DNA of 64,000 nt from Pseudomonas sp. UBA4617 (GCF_002386445.1 NZ_DGIR01000057.1:79654-143653); one strand, 5' to 3'; shown: positions 55,144 through 63,998, counted from the stretch's first letter. Program-made: numbers and translations. Notes: generated by a model not told the origin, from the letters alone.

Positions 55144-55291
55144 GCGGGTGAGGTGCCTGGAGGCGGGTTTCCAGGGTGGCGACGAAGGCACGCGCTTCGG
55201 CCTCGCTGCGGAAACTGACCACGTGCTGATCGAGTTGGACCTGCCACGGGCAGGCCGGGTTTCGACTCGACGGACTGACGACAATTTTCAT
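55094..55291 (-). CDS. Small conserved hypothetical protein
   Basis: A 65-residue ORF (MKIVVSPSSRNPACPWQV, then VVSFRSEAEARAFVATLETR) with a good GGAGGT site 7 nt before its ATG. The sequence looks protein-like (amphipathic helix at the end), and similar short proteins seem familiar from other Pseudomonas genomes. It overlaps the 3' end of the MFS gene in the opposite direction. Function unknown. No signal peptide. Confidence 0.6.
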   Translation of the reverse strand: MKIVVSPSSRNPACPWQVQLDQHVVSFRSEAEARAFVATLETRLQAPHPLMREPWPASAGSTARH

Positions 55292-55777
55292 CGCGGCATA
55301 CCTCCACAGGGAAACAGCCGCTGTAGTGTAGCGCTGCCCCTTCCGCCTGCCATGACCTGCAACAGCGTCCTGACTGACGGTTGGGCAGGCTGGTTCGCCA
55401 GTCCTTTTTCACCTTGGGGCGCAACGCCCATGAGCCCGTGGAACCTTCGCTTTGGGTTGCGTTATTTGTGGAAGGCAACTGTCGGGCACATCCGAAGTTG
55501 TGTCTGGTGTTTCTACCGTGGGAACTCCCTGACCAGCAGGGTGTGCGAGCCGGCTGTTTCAGCGCGCGGCTTGGGGTGGATGTGCAGGTTTGTTCACGGT
55601 TCGCCATGGGTACCCCTACCCAGTTGTTTTCGGGGGAGGTGCCGCCGCGGCAGGGCTGCCTGAGTGGCGTTTTTTGCGGCTTATACTGGCGAACCAGGCC
55701 AGTGCCAGCGAGAGGCGCTTCCCTGCCAGGGTTGGCCATCGCATCCACACAGTGAACTTGCAGGGAGTTACAGGGAC
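55292..55777. other. Gene-free stretch of about 490 bp
   Basis: No convincing gene is visible. A long frame on the minus strand stays open through here, but its product is Arg/Ser/Pro-rich with scattered cysteines, unlike a folded protein. There is a small CCCTG-ACCAG-CAGGG hairpin and a -10-like TATACT at 55682-55687 after a T-run, possibly the promoter of the ArsR-type gene at 55778. Confidence 0.5.
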
Positions 55778-56491
55778 ATGAACGCAGCCAGCAGTATCAG
55801 CCAGATCGCCAGCCTGATGGCCGACCCCAAGCGCAGTGCCATGTTGTGGGCATTGATCGATGGCACACCACGTTTGGCCAAAGAGCTTGCGGTGATGACC
55901 GGCCTTACCTCGTCATCGGCCTGCGCGCACCTTTCCCTGTTGTCGTCTGCCGGCTTGCTCCGGCATGAAGCGCGGGGCCGCAAACGCTATTTTCGCTTGG
56001 CGACGCCGCAGGTCGGGGCCGCAGTGGAGGCGCTGGCCAGTGTCCAGCTGGAAAGTGCCAAGGGGACGCAGGCCAAGGCACCGGTGGCTACCTTGCCAAT
56101 GTCGGTACGCCGGGCGCGCCGCTGTGGTGATCATCTGGGCGGGGAGCTGGCCAGTGAGCTGTATCACCGCCTGGTGGTCGCCGGTTGGTTGGAGGGCAGT
56201 GGTCGACAGCTGATGGTCAGCGGTGAAGGGCGGGCGCAGTTGGCGCTGGTGGGGGTCTATATCGATGCGCTGGCGCCCCACCAGCAACGTGGCTGTGTAA
56301 TTTGCCACTGCACCGAGCGCAACGACCAGGGGCCGCATCTGGGTGGCGTGTTGGGGCAGGCCTTGTTCAGGCTGTTCCTTCAATCCGGCTGGATGCGCGA
56401 GGCCGAAGACACACGGGCTTTGCATATTTCAGCGCTGGGCATCCAGCAGATCAATCGCATTGCCCGCGTGCCGACGTTGCAGGTCGGTTGA
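55778..56491 (+). CDS. ArsR-family transcriptional regulator
   Basis: A 237-residue regulator with an N-terminal winged HTH (ISQIASLMADPKRSAMLWAL, LTSSSACAHLSLLSSAGLL, RGRKRYFRLA) and a long C-terminal domain with a CVICHCTERND cysteine cluster. ArsR-type repressors bind metals or small ligands. The two-cysteine cluster might be a sensor site, but that is inference. The ATG at 55778 follows a CAGGGA site. Confidence 0.85.
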   Translation: MNAASSISQIASLMADPKRSAMLWALIDGTPRLAKELAVMTGLTSSSACAHLSLLSSAGLLRHEARGRKRYFRLATPQVGAAVEALASVQLESAKGTQAKAPVATLPMSVRRARRCGDHLGGELASELYHRLVVAGWLEGSGRQLMVSGEGRAQLALVGVYIDALAPHQQRGCVICHCTERNDQGPHLGGVLGQALFRLFLQSGWMREAEDTRALHISALGIQQINRIARVPTLQVG

Positions 56492-56510
56492 CCGCAACGC
56501 CGCCATTCAT

Positions 56511-57458
56511 TCAGACCAACCGCGCATCCAGGCTGTTCTGGGCCAGGCGACGGGCCTGGGTTTCGCTCATGCCCAAGTCGGTATACAAGGCGTGGAAGTT
56601 TTCGGTGACGTAGCCACCGAAGTACGCCGGGTCGTCCGAGTTGACCGTCACTTTTACGCCGCGCTCGAGCATGTCGAGGATGTTGTGCTGGCTCATGTGG
56701 TCGAACACACAGAGCTTGGTGTTCGACAGCGGGCACACCGTGAGCGGGATCTGCTCGTCGATGATGCGCTGCATCAGGCGCTCGTCCTCGATAGCGCGCA
56801 CGCCGTGGTCGATGCGCTTGACCTGCAACAGGTCCAGGGCCTCCCAGATGTACTCGGGTGGGCCTTCTTCACCGGCGTGGGCGACGGCGACGAAGCCTTC
56901 GCTGCGAGCGCGGTCGAACACTCGCTGGAACTTGCTGGGCGGGTGGCCCATTTCCGAGCTGTCCAGGCCAACGGCGATGAACGCTTCGCGGAACGGCAAT
57001 GCCTGGTCGAGGGTTTTCTGGGCTTCGTCTTCGCTGAGGTGGCGCAGGAAGCTGAGGATCAGGCCACTGCTGATGCCCAGTTGCTTGCGGCCATCCTTGA
57101 GCGCCTGGTCGATGCCATTGAGCACCACTTCGAAGGGGATACCGCGGTCGGTGTGGGTTTGCGGGTCGAAGAACGGTTCGGTGTGGATGACGTTCTGTGC
57201 CTTGCAGCGTTGCAGGTAGGCCCAGGTCAGGTCGTAGAAGTCCTGCTCGGTGCGCAGCACGTCGGCACCCTGGTAATACAGGTCGAGGAATTCCTGCAGG
57301 TTGTTGAAGGCATAGGCAGCACGCAAGGTTTCCACGTCGGCCCACGGCAAGGCGATCTTGTTGCGCTCGGCCAGGGCGAACAGCAACTCGGGCTCCAGCG
57401 AGCCTTCCAGGTGCAGGTGCAGTTCGGCCTTGGGCAGGGCGTTCAACCAGTCATACAT
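56511..57458 (-). CDS. add: Adenine deaminase (adenosine-deaminase superfamily)
   Basis: A 315-residue zinc amidohydrolase. Metal and active-site residues are in HLHLEGS, HAGEEGPPE and VTVNSDDPAYFG. The segment GLDSSEMGHPPSKF is typical of the adenine-deaminase branch (AAH1-like) rather than classic adenosine deaminase (GDE). From memory, the P. aeruginosa protein of this group (PA0148) deaminates adenine to hypoxanthine. Many genomes label it add. The ribosome site is weak. It is convergent with the ArsR gene. Confidence 0.88.
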   Translation of the reverse strand: MYDWLNALPKAELHLHLEGSLEPELLFALAERNKIALPWADVETLRAAYAFNNLQEFLDLYYQGADVLRTEQDFYDLTWAYLQRCKAQNVIHTEPFFDPQTHTDRGIPFEVVLNGIDQALKDGRKQLGISSGLILSFLRHLSEDEAQKTLDQALPFREAFIAVGLDSSEMGHPPSKFQRVFDRARSEGFVAVAHAGEEGPPEYIWEALDLLQVKRIDHGVRAIEDERLMQRIIDEQIPLTVCPLSNTKLCVFDHMSQHNILDMLERGVKVTVNSDDPAYFGGYVTENFHALYTDLGMSETQARRLAQNSLDARLV

Positions 57459-57544
57459 AGTGGGTCATCTCGATCAGGTACGGTTGCCGCCATTCTACAG
57501 GGCCTGGCCGGGCAATGTGCCCGGCCAGATTGCAAGCTGGTGAG

Positions 57545-58231
57545 TCACCAGACCAGGGGTTCGCCCTTGTAGTTGATGAAACGCAGGCCGCCGTGTCCGC
57601 TCTGGGCCTTGATCTGCTCGAGCATGCCGCGGGTGCTGGTCAGCACATCGATCTCGGCGTTTTCGCCGCCCATGTCGGTCTTTACCCAACCCGGGTGCAT
57701 GGCCAGTACACACAGGTCAGGGCGTTGCTGTTCGACGACGAAGCTGTTGATCATCGAGTTGAGCGCTGCCTTGCTGGCCTTGTACAGGCAGATTTCGCCG
57801 CCGTCGGGGATGGTCACGCTACCCAGGATCGAGCTCATGAAGGCCAGCACGCCGCTACCTTCCCGCACCTGGCCGACCAGGCGGCGGGCCACGCGGATCG
57901 GTGCCACGGCGTTGGTCATGAACAACTCACCGAGGTCCTGGGTCTGTACCGTTTCCAGGTCTTGTGGCAGGGGCCCCATGACACCGGCGTTGACGAAGAC
58001 CAGGTCGAACACCTGGCCTTGCAGACGCTGCTTGAGGCCATCCAGCTGGGCTGTGTCGTTCATTTCCAACTGTTCGATACGCACGCCGGGCACATCGGCA
58101 AGCGCCCCAGGCTGCTGCGGGTTGCGTACGGTGGCGGTAACGTTCCAGCCGTCCTCATGCAGGCGTTGCACCAGGCCAAGGCCCAGGCCGCGCGAGGCGC
58201 CAATGATGAGGGCCGATCTTGAAGAAGCCAT
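57545..58231 (-). CDS. Short-chain dehydrogenase/reductase
   Basis: A 228-residue classical SDR with the cofactor motif LIIGASRGLGLGL at the N-terminus, VNAGVMG, catalytic Ser near FMSSILGS and Tyr/Lys in YKASKAALN. Substrate unknown. AAAGGAG precedes the ATG. It lies upstream of add on the same strand, about 86 bp apart. Confidence 0.9.
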   Translation of the reverse strand: MASSRSALIIGASRGLGLGLVQRLHEDGWNVTATVRNPQQPGALADVPGVRIEQLEMNDTAQLDGLKQRLQGQVFDLVFVNAGVMGPLPQDLETVQTQDLGELFMTNAVAPIRVARRLVGQVREGSGVLAFMSSILGSVTIPDGGEICLYKASKAALNSMINSFVVEQQRPDLCVLAMHPGWVKTDMGGENAEIDVLTSTRGMLEQIKAQSGHGGLRFINYKGEPLVW

Positions 58232-58594
58232 GGAATCACTCCTTTATCAAAGCAAAGAAAAGGTAATGAGCATACGTCACAGTGGGCACTGGCGCCTGTC
58301 TGCCGAGTGTATAAAAAGTGAGCAGTCGTTTCGGAGCCGTGCATGGCTTGGCCCTGGGCCTGTTGGCGCACGGGTTATCCACAGGCTGTTCCACAGTTAT
58401 TGTGCGCAAGGCGCATGGCGTAGCTGAATTTTGTGGCGTTCCGTTGGGGATAACGCTTGGGTAAACAGCGGTCTGCGTTCAGTACAATCGCTGATCAAAA
58501 TATGATCAATAGCATGCAGGGCTTGAAAACACTGGCTTGCAAGCGAATGCCCCAAGCTTATCCACAGGCCGGCCCACAGTTGTTGTGGGCATGT
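58232..58594. other. Intergenic region with two DnaA-box repeats
   Basis: About 360 bp with no recognisable gene. It holds TTATCCACA, an exact match to the DnaA box, at 58375-58383 and again at 58558-58566. Both lie in 33-bp direct repeats (58375-58407 and 58558-58590) that share 28 positions. Between them is AT-rich sequence with two TGATCA sites (about 58492 and 58503). The downstream half of repeat 2 forms a GCCCACA/TGTGGGC hairpin (58572-58590) just beyond the IMPACT-gene stop. Confidence 0.6.
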
Positions 58595-59179
58595 TCAGCG
58601 CGCTTCGAGCAGAATGCGCCCGCGGCTCAGGTCGGCCAGTTGCTGCTGCAAAGACTCCAGGTGGGCATCGCCGAGGGCAATCACCAAGTCAACACCGTTG
58701 GCAGTGAATTGCTCGTCAAGGACCAACCCGTCAACCTCTGCCAGGCGCAACTTCACCAGCGCCAGTTCACTGAAACCACAGCTGCAGGCGAATTCGCTGC
58801 GCTGCACCAGCAGCCGCTTGGGGGCCTGTTGCAGGCACTTGTTGGCACCGCCACCGTAGGCCCTGGCCAGGCCACCAGTGCCCAGCTGGATACCGCCGTA
58901 CCAGCGGATCACCAGCACCACCACCTGGTCGCACTCCTGCGCTTCGATTGCAGCCAGGATCGGTCGCCCGGCGGTGCCCCCCGGTTCGCCGTCATCACTG
59001 CTGCGGTACTGGGCGCCAAGCTTCCAGGCCCAGCAGTTGTGAGTCGCGGCCAGGTCGCTGTGGCGCTCGATGAAACTCATCGCTTCGGCGGCACTGCTGA
59101 TGGGGCCGGCGAGGGTGATGAAACGGCTTTTGCGAATTTCCTCGCGGTATTCGCACAGGTCGAGCAGGGTAGAGGGCAT
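58595..59179 (-). CDS. IMPACT (YigZ) family protein
   Basis: A 194-residue protein with the IMPACT/YigZ domain: EYREEIRKSRFITLAGPISS at the start, then SSDDGEPGGTAGRPIL and VVLVIRWYGGIQLGTGGLAR, and a C-terminal domain like elongation factor G domain. Bacterial YigZ is poorly understood, though linked to proline peptides or translation. It begins 10 bp after the TetR gene stop, so both may be co-transcribed. Confidence 0.92.
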   Translation of the reverse strand: MPSTLLDLCEYREEIRKSRFITLAGPISSAAEAMSFIERHSDLAATHNCWAWKLGAQYRSSDDGEPGGTAGRPILAAIEAQECDQVVVLVIRWYGGIQLGTGGLARAYGGGANKCLQQAPKRLLVQRSEFACSCGFSELALVKLRLAEVDGLVLDEQFTANGVDLVIALGDAHLESLQQQLADLSRGRILLEAR

Positions 59180-59188
59180 AGATGACGG

Positions 59189-59851
59189 TCAGGCAGCCGG
59201 CTTGATGCCGCAGCCTTTCAGGATGATGTGGATAAGGTTGTTGCTGGCGTCTTCCATGTCCTGCTTGGTCAGGCGGCTGCGGCCGGTAACCTGGCAGATC
59301 TGGGTGGCGAAGTCGGCGTAGTGCTGGGTACTGCCCCAGAGCAGGAAGATCAGGTGCACCGGGTCGACTGGGTCCATCTTGCCGGCTTCGATCCAGGCCT
59401 GGAATACCGCGGCACGGCCGCGGAACCATTCGCGGTAGTCGGCACTGAAGTATTCGGTCAGGCAGGTGCCGCCGCTGATCACTTCCATGGCGAAGATGCG
59501 CGAGGCTTGCGGGTTGCGCCGGGAGAATTCCATCTTGGTGCGGATGTACTGGCTCAGGGCTTCGGCCGGGTCGTCATCGACGCTCAAGGCGTTGAAGGTA
59601 CTGTCCCACAACTCGATGATGTTGCTGAGCACGGCGATGTACAGGCCCAGCTTGTTGGTGAAGTAGTAATGCAGGTTGGCCTTGGGCAACCCCGCCTTGA
59701 GGGCGATGGTGTTCATGCTGGTGCCCTTGAAGCCGTGGCGGGCGAACTCGTCTTCGGCGGCCTGGATGATGGCCTGTTCGTTTTTCTGGCGAATGCGGCC
59801 CGCGGGTTTGCCCGAGGTGGCGAGGCGATGCGCAGGGACTTCTAGGGTCAT
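59189..59851 (-). CDS. TetR-family regulator (RutR-like)
   Basis: A 220-residue regulator with an N-terminal TetR HTH (GTSMNTIALKAGLPKANLHY, YFTNKLGLY) and a ligand domain close to RutR: RRNPQASRIFAMEVISGG, LIFLLWGSTQHYADFATQ. RutR controls pyrimidine breakdown and nitrogen use. Given the beta-alanine genes nearby (beta-alanine is a product of uracil degradation), a similar ligand is plausible. The start at 59851 (MTLEVPAHRL) has only a GGA site. Confidence 0.9.
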   Translation of the reverse strand: MTLEVPAHRLATSGKPAGRIRQKNEQAIIQAAEDEFARHGFKGTSMNTIALKAGLPKANLHYYFTNKLGLYIAVLSNIIELWDSTFNALSVDDDPAEALSQYIRTKMEFSRRNPQASRIFAMEVISGGTCLTEYFSADYREWFRGRAAVFQAWIEAGKMDPVDPVHLIFLLWGSTQHYADFATQICQVTGRSRLTKQDMEDASNNLIHIILKGCGIKPAA

Positions 59852-59941
59852 GGACGATTCCGTACGGGTCAATGGCTGCGGCTGTCGGACAAGATTACCT
59901 GCCTGCGCCGAAGTGACAAGCGTTTGCGGCAAAGACTGGCA

Positions 59942-60859
59942 TCAGCGTGTCGCAGCCAGGCTCTCGAGGAAGCTTTCCAGCACCAGGTTGGGCCGCCGCC
60001 CCTTGCGTGTTACCCAACTCAGGCTCAGGTCATAGAAGCGCTGCCGGGGTTTAAGCGCACGCAAGCGGCCTTGCTGTACCCAGAACGTGGCGTAGTGGTC
60101 AGGCAGGTAGCCGATATAGCGCCCGGTAAGGATGAGAAACGCCATGCCCTCGCGGTCCGAAGCACTCGCCGTGCAGTTCAGGGCCTGATAGTGCGCCTGG
60201 ATCTCGGCCGGCAGGCGGAAGGTAGGGGCGATGGCTTCCTGGCTGTTGAGGCGGTCGTCATCTATCTGCTGGTCATCGGCATAGAACAGCGGATGGCCGA
60301 CGGCGCAATACAGCAGCGAGCGTTCGCTGTACAACGGCTGGTACTCCAGGCCCGACAGCGGGCTGGTCTGCGGCACCACGCCGACGTGCAGGCTACCGTC
60401 GAGCACGCCGTGTTCGACCTGGCTGGGCGCGATCATGCGGATCTGGATGCGTACATCGGGGCCACGGTCCTTGAGTTCGGCCAAGGCATGGGTGATGCGC
60501 ATGTGCGGCAAGGTGACCAGGTTGTCGGTCAGGCCAATGTTCAGCTCACCACGCAAATGCTGGTGCAGGCCATTGACTTCGGTGCGGAAAGTTTCCAGGG
60601 CGCTGAGCAGTTGCAGGGCCGAATGGTAGACCTCGCGGCCTTCCTCGGTCAGCGAGAACCCGGCGCGACCGCGCTGGCACAGGCGCAGGCCCAGACGTTG
60701 CTCCAGGTCGTTCATTTGCTGGCTGATAGCCGAGCGACCAATGCCCAGCACGTTCTCGGCAGCCGAGAAGCCTCCGCACTCGACAACGCTGCGGTAGATC
60801 TTCAGCAGGCGGATGTCGAAATCGCTGACCTGGGCGAGTGGGTCGGGGCGTCTGCTCAT
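59942..60859 (-). CDS. LysR-family transcriptional regulator
   Basis: A 305-residue LTTR with the N-terminal HTH (LLKIYRSVVECGGFSAAENV, IGRSAISQQMNDLEQRLG) and an inducer-binding domain. It is divergent from the transaminase gene (118 bp between starts), the classic arrangement for controlling it. It probably activates the beta-alanine genes. The start codon has no clear ribosome site; translation may begin at 60859. Confidence 0.92.
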   Translation of the reverse strand: MSRRPDPLAQVSDFDIRLLKIYRSVVECGGFSAAENVLGIGRSAISQQMNDLEQRLGLRLCQRGRAGFSLTEEGREVYHSALQLLSALETFRTEVNGLHQHLRGELNIGLTDNLVTLPHMRITHALAELKDRGPDVRIQIRMIAPSQVEHGVLDGSLHVGVVPQTSPLSGLEYQPLYSERSLLYCAVGHPLFYADDQQIDDDRLNSQEAIAPTFRLPAEIQAHYQALNCTASASDREGMAFLILTGRYIGYLPDHYATFWVQQGRLRALKPRQRFYDLSLSWVTRKGRRPNLVLESFLESLAATR

Positions 60860-60977
60860 CAGTTTAGCGGGGGCCTGTCTGAAGGTTAGAAATGTTGGCT
60901 TTTTCAGACTTTATCGCCGTGCCACTTTAGCTGCAACAACATCCATCGTTGCCTAGTCGTCTTCCGAGGAACCGCCG

Positions 60978-62324
60978 ATGAACATGCCCGAAATCGCTAC
61001 CGCCGGTATCGCCAGCCAGCTCAAGCTGGATGCCCACTGGATGCCCTACACCGCCAACCGTAACTTCCAGCGCGACCCACGCCTGATCGTGGCGGCCGAA
61101 GGCAATCACCTGGTCGATGACAAGGGGCGCAGGGTCTTCGATGCGCTGTCGGGGCTGTGGACATGTGGCGCAGGGCATACCCGCAAGGAGATCACCGAGG
61201 CGGTAGCACGTCAGGTCGGCACCCTGGACTACTCTCCGGCCTTCCAGTTCGGCCACCCGCTGTCGTTCCAGCTGGCCGAGAAGATCACCGAGCTGACCCC
61301 GGGCGACCTGAACCACGTGTTCTACACCAACTCCGGTTCCGAGTGCGCCGACACCGCATTGAAGATGGTGCGCGCCTACTGGCGCCTGAAAGGCCAGGCG
61401 ACCAAGACCAAGATCATCGGCCGTGCCCGCGGCTACCACGGCGTGAACATCGCCGGCACCAGCCTGGGGGGCGTCAACGGTAACCGCAAGCTGTTCGGCC
61501 AGTTGCTGGATGTCGATCATCTGCCTCACACCGTGCTGCCGGTGAACGCCTTCTCCAAGGGCTTGCCGGAAGAGGGTGGCATCGCCCTGGCCGAGGAAAT
61601 GCTCAAGCTGATCGAACTGCACGATGCGTCCAACATCGCTGCCGTGATCGTCGAGCCACTGGCGGGTTCCGCCGGCGTACTGCCGCCGCCCAAGGGTTAC
61701 CTGAAGCGCCTGCGCGAAATCTGCACCCAGCACAACATCCTGCTGATCTTCGACGAAGTGATTACCGGTTTTGGCCGCATGGGCGCAATGACCGGTGCCG
61801 AAGCCTTCGGCGTGACCCCGGACCTGATGTGCATCGCCAAGCAGGTAACCAACGGCGCCATCCCGATGGGCGCGGTTATCGCCAGTAGCGAGATCTACCA
61901 GACCTTCATGAACCAGCCGACCCCGGAATACGCCGTGGAATTCCCGCATGGCTACACCTACTCGGCCCACCCGGTGGCTTGTGCCGCCGGTATCGCGGCA
62001 CTGGACCTGCTGCAGAAGGAAAACCTGGTGCAGTCGGCTGCCGAGCTGGCGCCGCACTTCGAGAAGCTGCTGCACGGCGTGAAAGGCACGAAGAACATCG
62101 TCGATATCCGCAACTACGGCCTGGCCGGTGCCATCCAGATCGCTGCCCGCGATGGTGATGCCATTGTTCGTCCGTACGAAGCGGCGATGAAGCTGTGGCA
62201 GGCCGGCTTCTATGTGCGCTTTGGTGGCGACACCCTGCAGTTCGGCCCAACCTTCAACACCACGCCGCAGCAACTGGACCGCCTGTTCGACGCCGTGGGC
62301 GAGACCTTGAACCTGATCGACTGA
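60978..62324 (+). CDS. Omega-amino acid (beta-alanine)--pyruvate transaminase
   Basis: A 448-residue class III aminotransferase that moves the amino group of beta-alanine or other omega-amines to pyruvate, giving malonate semialdehyde and alanine. The PLP Lys288 is in CIAKQVTNG; LIFDEVITGFGRMG, SGSECADTALKM and GRARGYHG are the other cofactor motifs. The length and Lys number agree with the well-studied Pseudomonas omega-transaminases. GAGGAA precedes the ATG. It forms an operon with mmsA, which uses its product. Confidence 0.96.
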   Translation: MNMPEIATAGIASQLKLDAHWMPYTANRNFQRDPRLIVAAEGNHLVDDKGRRVFDALSGLWTCGAGHTRKEITEAVARQVGTLDYSPAFQFGHPLSFQLAEKITELTPGDLNHVFYTNSGSECADTALKMVRAYWRLKGQATKTKIIGRARGYHGVNIAGTSLGGVNGNRKLFGQLLDVDHLPHTVLPVNAFSKGLPEEGGIALAEEMLKLIELHDASNIAAVIVEPLAGSAGVLPPPKGYLKRLREICTQHNILLIFDEVITGFGRMGAMTGAEAFGVTPDLMCIAKQVTNGAIPMGAVIASSEIYQTFMNQPTPEYAVEFPHGYTYSAHPVACAAGIAALDLLQKENLVQSAAELAPHFEKLLHGVKGTKNIVDIRNYGLAGAIQIAARDGDAIVRPYEAAMKLWQAGFYVRFGGDTLQFGPTFNTTPQQLDRLFDAVGETLNLID

Positions 62325-62397
62325 TCTGTCCGATTCTGAGGCCTGGCACGCGAGCAGTTCGCGCGCCTGGCTCAACCTTCTTTATCTGGAGTTTTGC

Positions 62398-63891
62398 ATG
62401 AGCATTGTTCAGCACCTGATCCACGGCGAACTGGTTACCAAGGGTGAACGCAGCGCCGATGTCTTCAACCCGTCCACTGGCCAGGCTGTGCGCAAGGTCG
62501 AGCTGGCCAGCCGCGCAACCGTGCAGCAGGCGATCGACTCGGCCAAGGCAGCCTTCCCGGCGTGGCGCAACACCCCACCGGCCAAGCGCGCCCAGGTCAT
62601 GTTCCGCTTCAAGCAGCTGCTGGAGCAGAACGAAGCCCGCATTGCGCAGATGATCAGCGAAGAACACGGCAAGACCCTGGAAGACGCTGCCGGCGAACTG
62701 AAGCGTGGCATAGAGAATGTCGAGTTCGCCTGTGCAGCGCCAGAAGTGCTGAAAGGCGAGTACAGCCGCAACGTCGGCCCCAACATCGACGCCTGGTCCG
62801 ACTTCCAGCCGCTGGGTGTGGTTGCCGGTATCACCCCGTTCAACTTCCCGGCCATGGTGCCGCTGTGGATGTACCCGCTGGCCATCGCCTGCGGTAACGC
62901 GTTCATCCTCAAGCCTTCCGAGCGGGACCCGAGTTCGACCCTGTACATCGCCCAACTGCTGCATGAAGCTGGCCTGCCGAACGGCATCCTCAACGTGGTG
63001 CATGGTGACAAGGAAGCGGTGGATGCGCTGATCGAAGCGCCGGAGGTGAAGGCCCTGAGCTTCGTCGGTTCGACCCCGATCGCCGAGTACATCTATGCCG
63101 AGGGCACCAAGCGTGGCAAGCGCGTGCAAGCCCTGGGTGGCGCCAAGAACCACGCAGTGCTGATGCCCGATGCCGACCTGGACAATGCGGTCAGCGCGCT
63201 GATGGGCGCGGCCTATGGTTCTTGCGGCGAGCGTTGCATGGCCATTTCGGTAGCGGTGTGCGTGGGTGATCAGGTGGCCGATGCGCTGATTGCCAAGCTC
63301 GAACCGCAGATCAAGGCATTGAAGATCGGTGCTGGCACCTCGTGCGGCCTGGACATGGGACCGCTGGTGACTGCTGCCGCTCGCGACAAGGTGGTGGGCT
63401 ACATCGATGAGGGGGTTGCTGCCGGCGCCAGGCTGGTGGTGGATGGTCGTGGTTACCGAGTGGCCGGTAATGAGGATGGCTATTTCGTAGGTGGTACGCT
63501 GTTCGACAACGTGACGCCGGAGATGCGCATCTACAAGGAAGAGATCTTCGGCCCGGTACTGTGCGTGGTGCGCGTCAACAGCCTGGAACAGGCCATGCAG
63601 CTGATCAACGACCACGAATATGGCAATGGCACTTGCATCTTCACCCGTGACGGTGAAGCGGCGCGCCTGTTCTGCGACGAGATCGAAGTGGGCATGGTCG
63701 GTGTGAACGTACCGTTGCCGGTGCCGGTGGCCTACCACAGCTTCGGTGGCTGGAAGCGCTCGCTGTTCGGTGACCTGCATGCCTATGGCCCGGACGGGGT
63801 GCGTTTCTATACTCGTCGCAAGGCGATTACCCAGCGTTGGCCGCAGCGGGCCAGCCATGAGGCTTCGCAGTTTGCCTTCCCTAGTTTGTAA
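62398..63891 (+). CDS. mmsA: CoA-acylating (methyl)malonate-semialdehyde dehydrogenase
   Basis: A 497-residue dehydrogenase that converts malonate or methylmalonate semialdehyde to acetyl- or propionyl-CoA with release of CO2. It has the NAD motif TPFNFPAMVPLWMYP and the nucleophile Cys280 in SCGERCMAIS. The second Cys (276) lies close by. In this position it completes beta-alanine breakdown started by the transaminase. GGAG precedes the ATG; 73 bp separate the genes. A strong terminator follows. Confidence 0.95.
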   Translation: MSIVQHLIHGELVTKGERSADVFNPSTGQAVRKVELASRATVQQAIDSAKAAFPAWRNTPPAKRAQVMFRFKQLLEQNEARIAQMISEEHGKTLEDAAGELKRGIENVEFACAAPEVLKGEYSRNVGPNIDAWSDFQPLGVVAGITPFNFPAMVPLWMYPLAIACGNAFILKPSERDPSSTLYIAQLLHEAGLPNGILNVVHGDKEAVDALIEAPEVKALSFVGSTPIAEYIYAEGTKRGKRVQALGGAKNHAVLMPDADLDNAVSALMGAAYGSCGERCMAISVAVCVGDQVADALIAKLEPQIKALKIGAGTSCGLDMGPLVTAAARDKVVGYIDEGVAAGARLVVDGRGYRVAGNEDGYFVGGTLFDNVTPEMRIYKEEIFGPVLCVVRVNSLEQAMQLINDHEYGNGTCIFTRDGEAARLFCDEIEVGMVGVNVPLPVPVAYHSFGGWKRSLFGDLHAYGPDGVRFYTRRKAITQRWPQRASHEASQFAFPSL

Positions 63892-63904
63892 ATAATGAAC
63901 AGGA

Positions 63905-63940
63905 AGCGGGGAGGCCGTCAGGCCTCCCCGCTTGTTTTTC
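63905..63940 (+). terminator. Intrinsic terminator after mmsA
   Basis: GCGGGGAGGCC-GTCA-GGCCTCCCCGC is a perfect 11-bp stem followed by TTGTTTTTC, a classic Rho-independent terminator ending the beta-alanine operon. Confidence 0.96.
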
Positions 63941-63970
63941 AGGAACGTTAAAGTTTCTTGAAATTAAAGG

Positions 63971-63998
63971 TTGACGCGATTTCGAATGCCCTTATAAT
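63971..63998 (+). promoter_or_regulatory. Strong sigma-70 promoter at the window edge
   Basis: TTGACG (63971-63976) and a perfect TATAAT (63993-63998) with 16 bp between. Such near-consensus promoters often drive stable RNA or ribosomal protein genes. The transcribed gene lies outside the window. Confidence 0.8.

Noticed and set aside
54690..55748. 352-codon minus-strand frame
   Set aside because: Half is antisense to the MFS gene, and the rest is Arg/Ser/Pro/Cys-rich, not protein-like. Recorded only as an unexplained open stretch.
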